Origin: Struthio camelus
Lineage: Eukaryota > Chordata > Aves > Struthioniformes > Struthionidae
Reading direction: 5' to 3'
Assembly (NCBI RefSeq): GCF_040807025.1
Contig: NC_090943.1
Coordinates: forward strand, 188,501-252,500
DNA: 64,000 bases
The position numbers and the translations under genes were made by a program. Every line of letters starts with the position of its first letter. Position 1 is the first letter of the stretch. The notes beneath the pieces were generated by a model. That model ran no database searches, was not told the origin of the DNA, and saw only the letters and a list, made by a program, of their open reading frames with translations. Positions 24,181 through 36,879 of the stretch are shown here, in pieces.

Positions 24181-26759
24181 CTCCCCACACAACCTCTTTC
24201 TGATGGTTCTAATGTCTCTTCCCTGCCATGGCTGCTTCTGCTTGGCACTAGAGAGAAACTTACTTGATAAGGCAGGCCTGGTGTCATCTACAGCAAAAGA
24301 AGTGAGGAGCATGCCCAGGGCAGAGGAGTGCTGGGTTTGGAAATGGGGGCTTGGGGGCCATGCTTGCTGGTGGGGCTGTCTCTCTGGTGTCCTGTCCTTC
24401 ACCTGTGCTCCACGCTCAATACAGAGTGGTAGCTACTTTCTGACAAGCCCTTGCACTTACGTTCTTGCGGGCTCCAGACCCCACAGGCCCTGGGGCTCTC
24501 GGCTGCTGTGCTGTGGGCACAGATGGGGAAAGAGTTGCAGCATCTGTACCCAGGATGACTATGAAGCTGAGTACCAGCAGGCTCTGGTGAATGTCCATGA
24601 GAAGCTGCATGAGCTGGAGAGACTAGGCAGAAGGGAGCAGATGGAGCAGCAGCTTCAGCAGTGGTTCACTGAGTGCTGGTGAGTGGCTGAATGGGGTGAC
24701 CCTGCTGCTATCTCTGCCTCCCTGTTCCTCTCTGACTGCCACATGGACACCCTACAGCTGTCCACCTCACCTGTAGAACATCAAAACCCTACGCTGTGTT
24801 ACAAGACTCCCAGTATCACCTTGTCCTTGTACTGTTGGGGTCCTGGAGACATGAGCAATGTTCATTCTTCTCCCATTGTCCCCTCCCTCCTGATCATACT
24901 CAGCCACTTCTAGCCAAGGTCCTGGCTGTGATGTTGCATGGTGCCATTTTGTGACCAAAGTTAGTGGAGTGGGGATGAACTCCCCCCACCCTCCCCCAAC
25001 CAGGGCTCTGCAGCTGTACCCAAGGGCAAGCTGTGTTCTGCCATCCACAGAGAGCACAGTAACCTCACTGGCTGCTTCCGTGACTTTCCTGGTGAGGAAA
25101 TAGGTGGCTGTAGCATCCTTTTCTCTGAATAGACCTCTGAGCAGGTAAAAGCAAAGCTGGAGTAGGGACAGAGGCTGTTATATTAGAAGAGGAAGGGCAG
25201 GATATCAAACATGGGGCCTCTCTGGGGTTGAAGTGACAAATGGTCTCAGGAGGTGGGGTGAGCTTTCTCCCCACCCCACATGCTGCTTATTCTGAATTTC
25301 TAGGGTGCTGGAAACGCATATGTGGTGGGATGGTCTCAGGGTGGAGGGACTGGGTCTCACAGCCTGATGCTGAAGGGATGCTAGCTCTGATGTGATAGCA
25401 CCTGATGTGAGAAAGGTGAGAAGGCAGGGGAGAAAGAAAAGGGCATGAAATTGGTGAGATCTTGGCTGCCAAGAAGACCAGGAAAGGGGCTGGAGGAGAG
25501 ACAGAGATAAGGTTCAGGCCAGGGCTTGAGAAGAGCGTGAGGGAGAAGGCTGGGAAAGAAGGGGAGGGTGGTACAGTTGGGAGATGGCAGCAAGCAGAAA
25601 TAGGGGCTGCAGGACCTTCCCTTTCCTATGTGTTTTGGAGCTATGTCCTCTTCCCTGTCTTAGTTTATGAGAGTAAGTCACTGGGTCGAAGGTTTTTGCC
25701 CAGGAAGATGGTGAAGGTTTGATCTTGGCTTCACCCGAGTTCCTGCCAGCGATCAGTGAAGCATTCACAAAGTACTCAAGTAAGGGGGACTGCATACTGT
25801 GGTTGGGAGGGAACTGGAGCTGCTGTAACTGCAGCACAGAACAAGAAGCCAGAAAGTGACACTTAATGGTTGGTGGCTTGCAGGGTTTATGTGCACGTGT
25901 TTGCAGGCAGTTTAACATGATATATCCCCCTTACTGTTCCCTCCCTCTGCATGTATATGTGAGTAGGGAGGCTCCAGCTGAACCTTTGCCTTGCTCTCAG
26001 AGACTACGGTTGCCTGTGGTCAGGGCATTACACTATTTTCAGTACACAGGGCTTTGGGCAGTGGCTCTCCACTTGGCACTTCCTGTCTCACTGACCAGTT
26101 ACAGCTGTGGTGCAAGAGGCATAAACCCATCTTGGGCTGCCAGTCCCTTGCTTACTAGTGCCTTCCAGTGTGAAGGGAGGAAATCTGAAATGCAGGCATT
26201 TAGATTAGCACATGTACTGGATGCTTGGCTTCACTTACCGAGACCCTGAATGTTGTCTGATGCCCCCCTTAGCTGTCAGTGGAGGGCACCTGGCTGCTCT
26301 GTATGCCAAGCTTTATTCTTCATGTGCATCCTGGTTCAGCTGAACCAAGCCAGGCTGTCACATGTTTGTGTGTCAGCTGTCTGTGCAGTCACCCTGCCAG
26401 GGGATGGCTCAGAGGTGCTGTAGGGAACAGGAAGGGCTCTGCTGTTGAGAAGGCAGCACTTTTTCCCTAATGGTGGCAGTGGGCTGAAACACAAGAGGGA
26501 AAGGCTTGACATGAGGATGAATGAGGTGATAAGAGATGTGCTGAGATGTCCTCCTGAAGGATGTGATATGGATATAGAGGGGTCTTCAGGGTGGAAGTCC
26601 TGATGCCTGTAGGAGTGAGGACAAAAAGGAGCTAGAAGGGTCCATCTGGTGAAGTCCAGCTACCCCATCTTTGCAGCTCTTTGGGGGAATCAGGATGAAT
26701 CTAGCACTTTGGAACAGCAGTATGACCTGGAGCTGATCAAGGCACAGAAGAGGAAGGAG

Positions 26760-28044
26760 GTAGAAAAAGATTCACCTGCTTTTAGTCACAGGATAATGAT
26801 GTTAACGAGTGAAACAGCTTCTCTGTTCCGTAGGATAGTTGGTGCAGCCCAGGAGAGAAGCCAGGCAAGTCAACAGAAGGGTTTCTAATGCGATCTCTCT
26901 GTCCAGCAGAGAAGATGGCATGGTCCAGGAGAAAGGTGGTTCCGGCTGTGTGCTGCAGTCCAGGTGTGGTGCCATGGGATCCCTGCCATTAGCTCTCAGG
27001 CACTCCTGTTGCCTTTCCTGGGGTCTCTGCCAGATCTCTCCAGTGACCCCCAGCCCCATCAGTTGTAGGACGGGGTAGAGAATACCTCATTCCAACTGGT
27101 TCAAACTCCTGTGGCACCTGATGATTGGATGTTGCCACTGCTGGTACTCACAGCTTGCCCATCTGGAAGGTTCTTCACGTGTTGGCCGTGACACAGCGAT
27201 TAACAGGTTAGGATAGGGTAGGATAGTAATTTGAGGGTAAGCAAAGCTTAACCAGTCCCAACCCTATGTCAAACTGCCACAACATCCTAGCTAACGCAAT
27301 CCTCTCCATGTCCTACAGAGTGAGCAGTAATGACTGGGGCAGGGCAGGGTACTTCAGCAGCATCTTTCACCCCTCCAAATGTAACTCAGAAGAGTCAGAA
27401 GCCTGAAGACACTTGCTGAGCTCCTGGGGTTCTCACAGGAGACTGTCTTTTCTAGCCTCAGGAAACTTGTTTTATTTCATTCAAGCTGCTTTACCCAAGG
27501 TGTGCATGTCGCTTACTCTGCTGGACTGTGTGTAGGCAGCCAGTCTCAATGGCCTAGTGGAAATGCTAGGCTCCCAAGAGCTGGAGGTGTCCAAAGGGAA
27601 GGCATCTGTATGCAGTCCCTCACAATTTTCACTACTGCTTCTGCTGCAGGCCTCTACCTAGGTACCCTAACCTTAATTTTTTTTTTCCCTTCCCCCACTT
27701 CTGTTCTGTTTCTTCCTCAAGTGGAGGCACAGCGCAGTGCAGAGCAGAGACTTTGCAGAGCAAACTAGCAAGCGTATGAAGAAGGTTTCAGGGCTGCCTC
27801 TTGCCCCTCTCCTGTGCCCAGCCTGCCTTGGAGATCAGCTCCAGCAGCTGATGATAAACTGTTGCAGAGGGGGGAGGTGGCGGAGGAGAGCTGCCAAGTG
27901 GAACTATTTATACTGTCTGAGTCAGGCCTGTGCCTGAGTCCAGCCAGACACTGGAGTGCTGGAACCCAGAGGCAACCCACAAAGGACACAGCCTTGAACA
28001 AGAAGCTCTGGGCTGCAGCAGCTTGTTTACTGTAAGGTTCAGGC
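26760..28044. other. Gap between IQCA1L relic and ASB10 alternative exon
   Basis: No AAA-domain exons, Walker motifs or other coding match are recognised. A short T run lies near 27678-27686. Several short open frames lack support. Confidence 0.5.
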
Positions 28045-28387
28045 TTGCCCCATGTGTTCCCAGTGATGGACTGCACCTTTTCCTTCAGCTCCGCCACGCT
28101 GTGCTCACTGCAGCTGGACGAGGAACAGCTGGATCAGTGGAAGTACTCTCAGCGCCTAAGGCCAAGACACAGAGAGGGCAACCTAAACCCAGTGGGCCAG
28201 GGATGCCAGAACAGAGCCACTGGAGGTGGCCGCACAGAGCCACTGGAGTGCCGGGACCTGCTGGTCCAGAATGCACTCTTCACTGGGGACCTGGAGATGG
28301 TTCGAAAGTACTTCACGAAGGGTGCAGCTATCAATCTCATAATTGAGACCAAGGGTGATGAGCTGCGCTGGACTAGCAGGAAATTTG
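28045..28387 (+). CDS. ASB10: Alternative first coding exon of ASB10
   Basis: An open frame ends with NALFTGDLEMVRKYF and then IIETKGDELRWTSRKF, ending one base into a codon before donor G|GTGGGT. That phase equals the phase of the main first exon (31703-31913), so both can splice to 33141. The join would read KF-GLWSLTY, as in the ASB18-type N-terminus. The start codon is uncertain (ATG at 28045 or 28066), and an AG at 28086-28087 could instead be an acceptor for an upstream exon. Splicing here would give a 471-residue isoform. Human ASB10 also has isoforms differing in the N-terminus. The donor is acceptable but not strong. Confidence 0.55.
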
Positions 28388-31300
28388 GTGGGTATGCAGG
28401 GCTGGGACGTTGGTGGTTGGGAAGACCCCAGGGTGGGGATCAGGGATAGAGCAGAGGCATCTGGGAAAAGTGCTGGGAGGAAGCCCCAGTCATGGAGACA
28501 GGGTGGTGGAAGAGGGACATGAGGGAAAAGAAGTTTTTGGGAGAACAGAGCTGCAGAACAAACTACCAGGATTGTTGCAGGTCTACTGAGAAGTGATGAG
28601 AACAGGGTGTTTGGGAGGGGTCTCAGAGAGGAAGAACGTCAGGACTGACCTGACTGAGACTGCTGGGATGGATATGAAGTATGTGTGAGGTGGAGAGCGA
28701 GTGCTTTAGTGAGAAGGCATTGAGTGGCATAGGGATGCTTTTCCTGCCTTGTGCCTTGTTGGGTCTGTTCCAGTCCACTAAGAACTGGTCTGTGACATGC
28801 TCTGGGAATAGCAGAGAGGTCCTGGCAGTGCCCTTCAGCATTGTGGGCTGCTGCTTGGGAACCAAGCCACAGTCACTCCACGCACCTATTGCTGATGCTA
28901 TGGTGACATCCAGGTGTCAAGCAGAGCCATTGATATCCCTGTTTCAAACACTGACTTTGGCGGCTGTGGGGGAGTTGATATGGGAGAGTTAGCGGTGATC
29001 GCTAACTGCTAGCAGTGATGAGGGGCCTTTGCTCCAGAACAGAAGCATTCATTCCAGGCCTAGTTTTGCTTTTCCTTCATGAACGAGGTTTGCACCCTTC
29101 CAGCTATTTTATTCTGAGAGACAAGCTGGGCGAGGGGGGCAGGAATCTGATCTGCTAGAAAGATGACAGAAGCAAGCCTGTTCTGAGTGACGGGAGACAG
29201 AAGCCGGTCGCCCTTGGTACTTCCTCCCATCCATACACCTCACCGTACCTTCTGCCTAGGTATGTCTTGTCTGCACTACACATACCTCCGTGCTCTTTGG
29301 TCCCTTTTGATTAGGTTTTCATCAATGTCATCTATGAACTTTTCAGTCCTGGAGTAAGTGGCATGACTGATGTAGGCTGTGTCAAGGGGAGAGGTGTCCT
29401 TAGGAATGTGGAAGGCCACGTGTTCTTGCTGCTGCCTATCTGCTAGTAGTGTGTTGCAGGCAGGCGGGATTTAAGACGAGGAGTGTCAAGTGTGAAAGGG
29501 GAGCATTACTGGGAGTGTTTGTGCTACTCACTTTTTCCATAGATGATGCTGGAGGTGAAAGCCTCACTGTGCCAGAATAGCAGAGCTGCTGATGAAGGCT
29601 ACTTCCCAGAGGCGTAGGTTCCTTATAGTGTCCTAGCAGCAAGCTATGGAGGATATTGATAAAGCTTGAGCCTGACTGTTTTTTGGGGATCTGAGCTAAC
29701 GAGAGACAAACACATAGGGTAGGCTTGGAGATGCAAGTGCTTGATACCTTTGGGTGCTGAAAGCTATTTACTGAGTGCCAAGGTCTGTATACCCAAGGTT
29801 TTGAATTTTTATAGTCTACGTAGGGAAAAAAAGGCAAAAAGTTATTACTCTTTTTGTGTAACTAAGACCTCTTGTCAGAAAAATATTAATTGCACTTTTT
29901 AACTCTGAAGTGTTCCTGTCGTGTGCTGGGCTGACAGACCCTTGAACAGTAAGCCAGTCTGCTTGCAGAGATTTCTGCCCCAGAGACAGCAGAACAGCTT
30001 ATGTAAAACAACTTCGCCCAGAAATTGCTCTTATCACCAAACTAACAAGATATGAAAAACCTAACCAAACACCTCCGTCCATCAAGCACAGACCACAAAT
30101 GTACTGCAAGATTTATCAAGCAGGGATACAGAGCAAAAAAAAAAAAAAAAAAGCAAACCTACATGCTACCAAAGTCTTTGGTCCCTGACCTGTAGGGACT
30201 TTTTCCCAAAAACTATCCAGTGAGCAGCCCTAAAGGTAGATTCCAGTGACTTGGCCTTTCCTGAGGCCAGGAACTGATATTTTAATATCCCAACTGATAT
30301 TTGAAGGAGCCCAGAGGAGGTCTAAGTTGAACAGTGTTACTGACACTATCTCGCACAGCCCTTTGTCTCTCTGGCAATGCTCTTGTGAGCTAGGAACTCT
30401 GACTCCCGTTGGATACCTATTTATAGCTTTGGGGAAACTGAGAATCCCAGCAGGTGAGGCAGTCTGCAAAGGCTTCCCTCTTTTTAACCCCTTCTTGCAC
30501 TATGTTGTAGCTAGACTAGTTGGTAGTCAAATCTGCTCAGACAGAGGATGCTGGAGAATATGAGTAAAATATATAGCTTGGTCATTTATTTTTCCCTACT
30601 GAGAAGGGTAGAGTTCCTTATCTTATCCTCTTCTCTGGTCCCCCAGATAATCATTGTTTGGTGGTCTATTGGAGTCAGTTAACTTGGTTTATAGCTGCAT
30701 GATCTAAGTAGTTCCATGACGGGAGCTGTGAGCAAAGAGCCGGCTCTGCTTTACTGCTGTGCTGGATGATGCTAATGTTGTGTAACCAAAGCAGGGGCAG
30801 GATGGGCTTATACAGTGGAGCAGTGGGAAGTGGTCTCCCAGGGTGAAGGGACAGTGGTGAGGAACCCTAGTGGAGGGGACTGTCAAAGGAAGGGAAAAGG
30901 CAGTACTGAAACAGTGCAGGAGCTCTCTGCAAGACTGAATTTCAAGGAAAAGGAGGAGGGGTTTGAAAGGACAACTGTCTTCTATATTTTTACTTCACTT
31001 GTAATGGACCGTTTACCACCTTGTACCTATTCCTACCTATCCTTTGTCTTTAAGCTTTGATAAAAAGAACTCTCCTCTGATTTGTTTAAAAACCTGTCTA
31101 TTGCCATGGGCTTGGATGGAACCAGCAGATGGGGGGTTGCAGTGCTGGAGATAAGAAAGAAGGCAAGGGCTGGATAATGCACACTGTTGGGGTATGGAGG
31201 CAGCTGGGTCAGGCTGTTGTGGCCTGGGCAGCAACTGGGTGATTATAGTCTGTGTGTTAAATGGAGGCCAAAAGGCGAGATGGGTGCCTTAGAGTGGTTG

Positions 31301-31702
31301 GCTGTGGGACTACTTCCTTCTCTGGCTTCTCTGTGCTGCCCTGTCTCCTTCTCTACCCTCCAGGCTCCTCTCCTACCCTGCCTTGTATGGGGCCTTTCCC
31401 TTTACAGCCAGTTGCTGCAGAGGTGTTGCTGCCCAGGAGGAGTGTCCTTTTCTGCCTCAAGGGCAAACATTTGGTCACAAGGTTCCCCAGAATAGAAGAG
31501 CTGAGACCTGAGCTGTACCCAGCCTGGGCCAGCAGTGATGTGGCACATCCCTGCTCCCTGCAGAGTGCACCGGGGCACACAGAGGGCTCTTTGGTGCAGA
31601 GCATAGGGCACTGGTGGGGCTGCGCCCACAGGCTCAGAGCCTGGTCAAGGAGGCGGCTGCAGGTCCAAGCCCGGCTCCTACCTTGAGTCTGGGTACTGTA
31701 TC
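28388..31702. other. ASB10 intron between the two alternative first exons
   Basis: About 3.3 kb with no gene recognised. It includes a perfect 7-bp inverted repeat GTTAGCG/CGCTAAC at 28988-29006 and an A17-18 run near 30136-30153. Short frames on either strand lack support. Confidence 0.5.
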
Positions 31703-34700
31703 ATGGGCACAGCAGACAAGAATCAGGAGCCCATTTGCACACGGAAGGTGAATGGCCCTGCCCAGGCCTACTGGCAGGCCCTGCTGAGGGGGGATCAGGG
31801 GATTATAGCAGAGATCCTCAGCAACCCCCAGAATAATCTGAGTCCCAGCTCTGTGTTTGACATCAGCAACCTGGAAGAGTGGAAAAACTACCGTTTCAAC
31901 TTCCGCTGGCTGAGTATGCAGGGGGTGGTGGGGCAGGCAGCATGGCCCAGCTGGGCAGGGGCTCAGATCCTCTTGCTTATGCTGCAGGGCATCACTGCTG
32001 CTGGGTGGGGTGTGGTGGGCACTGTTTGGGGTGTGGAGTGGGGATAGGAGTGAGAGCACTGGAGAGTGGCTGGGTCACCTGTGCTGCTTGTGGGAGACTG
32101 TACCTACGTCTTGGAGTGCCAGCTGTGTCCTGGGGTACCTGGCTCTTCTAGCCTGGGAAGCTGCCTGGGCTTCCCTGCCAGACAAGGGAGAATCAAGCTT
32201 CAGGTTGTGCTGCTCCTGTGACCATGCCTGTAGCCTGGCTCTGTGTGCCTGTCCTGTCTGTGTGCATCCTGTGCTGTTCTCTTTGTGGGTTGTGCTGGGC
32301 AAGGGAATGTCACAGCTCTGCTCTGGGCCCTTGGAACAGCTCCGTTTGAATCTGGTCCTTCCAAACACAGTTTGTGCCACACTGCTTCTGGGAGAAAGAG
32401 ATGAGAGAGATGTTGAGCCTGTCATGCAATTGGGGACATAGTCCTCCAGCTCAGCCTGGAGGAGCTGCAAGAAGCATGATACAGGGACTGCAAGCGTGAT
32501 TTGGGCTGTAACAGCTGCAGGCTGTTTGTCAGCAGACCACACCAGCTCAGCAATGGTTCCAGCCAGGTCAGAGTCTTTGAGAGCTGGCAGGTTTCAGCTT
32601 CCTGCTCTGTCCTCGGCCCCAGATGCCCACCTCTGCCCAGGCTTGCTTATCCATGTCATGCTCAGGGCCTGAATATCCTATATGCGTGCCCTGGCAGCCT
32701 GCTCCCATATCTCCTTGTTTTACTGCCTGGTTCCTTGTATTTGTGGTCCTTCATGCATGGTGCTCTTCCCAGGCCACCTTGCTGCTTCCAGCCCTGCCTG
32801 TGCCCCTGGGTCCTTCATCTACTCTCCTCCTGCCAACAGAAGTCCCTGTGCTGCATGACTGAGCTACAGAGGAAAAGTCCGCTCCCCTGGAACAGCCTCT
32901 GCCCCAAGGCTCCCTGACAGTGTGACCACGTAGCCTAAAGGGACACCCTCTGACCTATGCCTTTTACAGGCCAGGCAAAGGGCAAGGGCCTTGTGGGGAA
33001 GTGGCTGGCAGGAAGAGGCAGCCCCTGTTTCTTGAGAGGGGAGGTATGGCAGGTACCATGGGGGAAAGGGCAGGTCTGGGCCCAGGGCTTTTGTGCGCTC
33101 TATCTGGACATGGATCCCTGACCCCTCTCTTTCCCTGCAGGGCTGTGGTCTCTGACCTATCAGCAGGAGCTCACCGCGCCACTGCACATCACGGCCAGCC
33201 GGGGCTATGCAGACTGCCTGCAGTTCCTGCTGCTCAGGGGTGCTGCTGTCAACTTTGCACCAGGGGGCAAGACTGCCCTGCATGAGGCTTGCACAGCAGC
33301 CAGTACAGACTGTGTGCGCCTGCTGCTCAGCTTTGGAGCTGACCCTGAAGCTGTTTCTGAGGATGGTTACAAGCCTCTGCATCTCTGCAAGAGCCCAGAC
33401 TCCATCCAGTGAGTTCTGTCTGGTGGGCCATGGTAGACCTCCTTCCCCCACAAGCCTTATCCTATGCAGGAGGGGTCCCTACTCATCTCTGCAGGCGGGA
33501 CAGCAGCAGTAGCTGCTGAATAGGGTGGCCGCATGGTGTTTTCCCAGAGCAGGTGCCACCACTGAAGTCCAACAGCTGCCTACAAGCTCAGTCCTCAGAG
33601 CCAATGCAGTTGAGCCTGGCGCTGCTGTCTTGCCATCTACCAGCAGTGCAGGGCCTATGGGTCGCACTGTGACGCTCAGGCCATGTGCTGTGCAGACAGG
33701 CCTCCGGGTGGGTGGGTGGGAGCTGACTCTGGGTGTGAGACACTTACTAAAGCTCTGTGGAAAGCTGGCTACAATTAGGGTAACAGCATGTCTGCTCACC
33801 AGCACTCCCAGCTTAAAGCCACTGCTCCAGGGCATGGGGAGTAGGGGTTTCTGGATTCTTGGGAGAAGTGAGAGCCGTGGATTGGCACAGCTGGGACGAG
33901 AAGGGTAGGGGGGTAGGTTGGACAGGAGTTAAGAGAGTCTGTCACTAAGTCATCTTGGGCCACATAGGTGTGTCCAGCAGCTGCTGCAGCATGGTGCCAG
34001 TGTGAACAGCCGGACAGAGGAGGAAGATGACACAGCACTGCATGTGGCAGCACGGCATGGCCTAACAGACCACGTCCAGCTGCTTCTGCGCTATGGGGCA
34101 GAGCTGGAGGCAAAGAATGAGGAGGGACAGACCCCACTGAATGCTGCCTGTGCTCAGCCCCACCAACCCCAGGACATGGAACGCTACTACAGGGTCTGCC
34201 AGCTTCTGGTGGAGAGTGGTGCTAACATCAATGCTGCAGACAGGGACCGCCAGCACCCGCTTCACTTGGCCTGCAAGAACACCAATCCTCAAGTAGTGGA
34301 ATTACTGCTGGCCCGGGGTGCAAACGTCAACATCATGAACTACAGCGGCAACACGGCACTGCACAATATCCTGCAAGCCACTGCCTACAAGCTGGAGCAC
34401 CAGCCAGAGCTTGTGGTCCGAGTCCTGCTCAACTACGGTGCCATCCGCATCTGGCCTGGCTCCCTCCTTAAGGTGCAGGACCCACAGCTTTGCCCAGAGC
34501 AGGGCAGGAATGGAAGGCAGTGGACCCTGAGGTCCCTGTGAGAGCAAGGATGTCACTACTGCCGCAGGGCTTGTCCTCTGCCAGCTTCCTAGCTCTCTGT
34601 CCTGTCTCTCTCTTCCCAGTAGTTGGGGGAGGGGAAGCCTTAGGGGATGCCCTGAAGCTCTCTCCTGGGGCGAGTTCTCCTGCTTCTGTTACCACTGTCT

Positions 34701-36414
34701 GTTCACTAGGCTGTGTGGACGGTCCCTACCCATAACGTCCCTAGTCATTTGGCCTAGAAAATATTAGCTCCTTTCCTCTCAGGTGGTCTGTTTCCTCTCT
34801 GGGACATGCCTTCCAACTCATGCTGTCTCTGCAAGACACCAGCAAACGAAGGGTTAATTGCTTGTCTTAATTCCTGAGCAGTGCAATAATTACCCAGCCC
34901 GGAGATCAGCAGATTGCTCTCCCCTTTGGGAAAATACAGGAAAATCAACAATTAACACTAATTAATCTCCTATTAACGCCAGATAATGAGGATCACTTGT
35001 ACAGCCGGAATAGGCTCTGACAGCTACTGCTGGCCTGGGCCATAGAGAGTGGGTGCCAAGAGCCAAGGGGGGAACCCACCTGGGTGCCGCTGTCTGGGGT
35101 GGGGTCTGCTCCGAAGACCACATTGGTGGCATAAAATGCACAGGCGCAGTGTGTCCCTTGCACCTACATGTGGTGTAAAACACAGGCATGGTACACACCA
35201 GAGATGCCTGTGTAGCACAAAACATGTGTGATATCTTCCTGGAGCTCTGTGTAGCACCTAACATGGGCACAGCGCTGCCTGGGCCCCGCATCGCATACAG
35301 CGCAGATACAAGATGTCTCTGCAGCCTCCCTTGGTGCAGGCACACTACATCCCTGAGATGCCTGTGCAGCACTCAACAGAAGCACTGTATGCTGTAGTCT
35401 CTCTGCACACAAAATAGGTGCCAGTCCTTGCCCCAAAAAAGCTCATGTTCTAACCAGACAAATATGAGGAAAGGGGCCTGGCGTGAAGCAGAGTACTGGT
35501 TGCTTACAAGCCATGTTTAGTGGTAAGACAGATGAAGGGGATCTGTATCCCAGCTACATACCTCAGTCCCTGCACCTGGGCAGAGGCTGTGGGGACCTGA
35601 CTGGGCTGAAGGCAACCATGCTGCACGTGTTGGGTGTTGGCTTGGTCTCCCTCTTTGCAGGATGCTCTGAGAGCTGGAGTGGTGCTCTGAATCTGCCCAC
35701 CATCAATGGGTTTGATCCCCCAGGACAGAATGAGGGAAGGGAAGTCATTCCCTGGATTTACTAAGGTCATTTTTGAATATATGCGGCTTTTTCAGTATGT
35801 GAAGATGGGGCCTGCAGGAGCTTGACCGCTTGCTGTGCCCATCTGCTCTCTCCCTGGCACAGGTGCTGCGGTACTGCCACACCTGCCCTCGTGTCATCGA
35901 GGCCCTGATGAACAGCTATGAGCATGTGCGTGTCTCTGAGGACTGGGTGGAGGCTGTTCCAGCTGAGGTCGTGCAGGTGAGGGATGCATGCTGCTGGCTG
36001 GAGAGGGTGCAGCCAGGCTACCCTGGGCAAGGTGCCGGGGGGGATAGGGCGAGGGGCCTTTGGGTAGGACTGGAGGCTTGCAGGGCAGAGGGGTGGTGCC
36101 GCTGGGGAGTAGTGGTGGATGTACTGCAATAATTAAGGCAAAAGGGGTAACTAGCTCTGGCTCTTTCTCTCTGCTTCCAGGATATCTATAGCTTTAGCTG
36201 GCTCTGATCCTCTCTTCTCTTCCTGTAGAAATACCCACGTTTTTACCAGTCGCTCTTCTCCCTGGAGCAAAGTCCTCGCTCCTTGCAGCACCTGGCTCGC
36301 TGCACGCTCAGGACCTTCCTGGAGGGCCGGTTGCTTCGAGTCCTGTCGCAGCTGCACCTGCCAAGTGCCTTGCACCGGTTCCTGCTGCTCGGCTTTGAGG
36401 ACGTTCTCTACTAA
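31703..36414 (+). CDS. ASB10: Ankyrin repeat and SOCS box protein 10, complete
   Basis: ASB proteins are substrate receptors of Cullin-5 E3 ubiquitin ligases: ankyrin repeats bind the target and the SOCS box binds Elongin B/C and Cul5. Exons 31703-31913, 33141-33408, 33968-34472, 35863-35976 and 36229-36414 join in phase at GT-AG sites to give 427 residues. Exon 1 carries the family motif SVFDISNLEEWKNYRFNFRW. Exons 2-4 encode about seven ankyrin repeats, for example APLHITASRGYADCLQFLL, TALHEACTAASTDCVRLLL, TALHVAARHGLTDHVQLLL, HPLHLACKNTNPQVVELLL and a degenerate TALHNIL. The last exon has KYPRFYQSLF, then the SOCS box (SLQHLARCTLRTFLEG, ending GFEDVLY). ASB18 is the closest alternative, but exon 1 and synteny next to GBX1 identify ASB10. 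Confidence 0.94.
34850..35005. promoter_or_regulatory. AT-rich, homeobox-site-rich block in ASB10 intron 3, candidate enhancer
   Basis: Within GC-moderate intron sequence lies a 150-bp block crowded with TAAT/ATTA cores: GGTTAATTGC, CTTAATTCC, CAATAATTACC, CAATTAACACTAATTAATC, CTATTAACG, ATAATGAGG. Such clusters are typical of conserved enhancers of developmental genes. The nearest developmental gene is GBX1, about 15 kb downstream. Function is inferred. Confidence 0.4.
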
Positions 36415-36855
36415 GGGATGGAGCTTGACTGTGTCTCTCTGTGCCTGCGTTCGGTCCCTGCCAGTGCAGCCTGTGCCAGCGCAACTAACCCCTTTCCCTA
36501 CCTCCTGCCCAGCCATGTTATCTTCCCCCCGCACCAATCCTGCCACCGTGTCCCTGTCCCTGTCAGCTAGCCCATGCCAGCTCTGCCTCATGCACCTATT
36601 TTGGAGCACTCTGTTTACCCATGCTAACTGGGGCAAACTCCAGATTCACTAAGAAAAACAAGAGGTGGGGATTAGGGCATTTTGTGGGACCAGCAGCAAG
36701 TATTCGCCATTGATTGCGGTGTTAGTTGCAGGATACCAATTTGCCCTATCCCAAATCTGCAACTCTAGCCTAAGCCGAGCCTCTGGTGCCGTGGGCGTTT
36801 GTTGGAATACTGCCTTTTATGAAGCCCTTTACAGTTTGTACCCAAGAGCGTTTGG

Positions 36856-36861
36856 AATAAA
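36856..36861 (+). terminator. ASB10: Polyadenylation signal of ASB10
   Basis: AATAAA lies 441 bp after the ASB10 stop codon and is followed by a GT-rich stretch. Confidence 0.7.
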
Positions 36862-36879
36862 ACCTGGTCTTCGTTTATG

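Larger units (their letters stand above)
20210..26759 (+). pseudogene. IQCA1L: IQCA1L (IQ motif and AAA domain, DRC11 family) unitary pseudogene
   Basis: Six exon-like pieces in order match the N-terminal half of IQCA1/IQCA1L, a nexin-dynein regulatory complex protein of cilia. They are: 20210-20332 (FPTPRYFLQE, family 'IPIPKYF'); 21106-21261 (LRAKFMGEIQ, then ICIQK); 21861-21958 (IWKGSL, then QKEMIFPGM, the IQ region); 24554-24678 (YEAEYQQAL, QQWFTEC); 25051-about 25162 (NLTGCFRDFP); 26677-26759 (WGNQDES, DLELIKAQKRKEVE). Each has an AG acceptor, and phases agree across the joins that can be tested. In-frame stops occur at 20252, 21238, 21882, 25130, and across the 24678/25051 junction. Several sit where the family has Arg or Gln, as expected from C-to-T decay. 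A 22-bp duplication covers the donor after 21261. Only about 1.3 kb separates the last piece from ASB10, and no AAA ATPase motif is visible there. The most 5' coding exons were not found. Position and strand match human IQCA1L. Confidence 0.75.
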
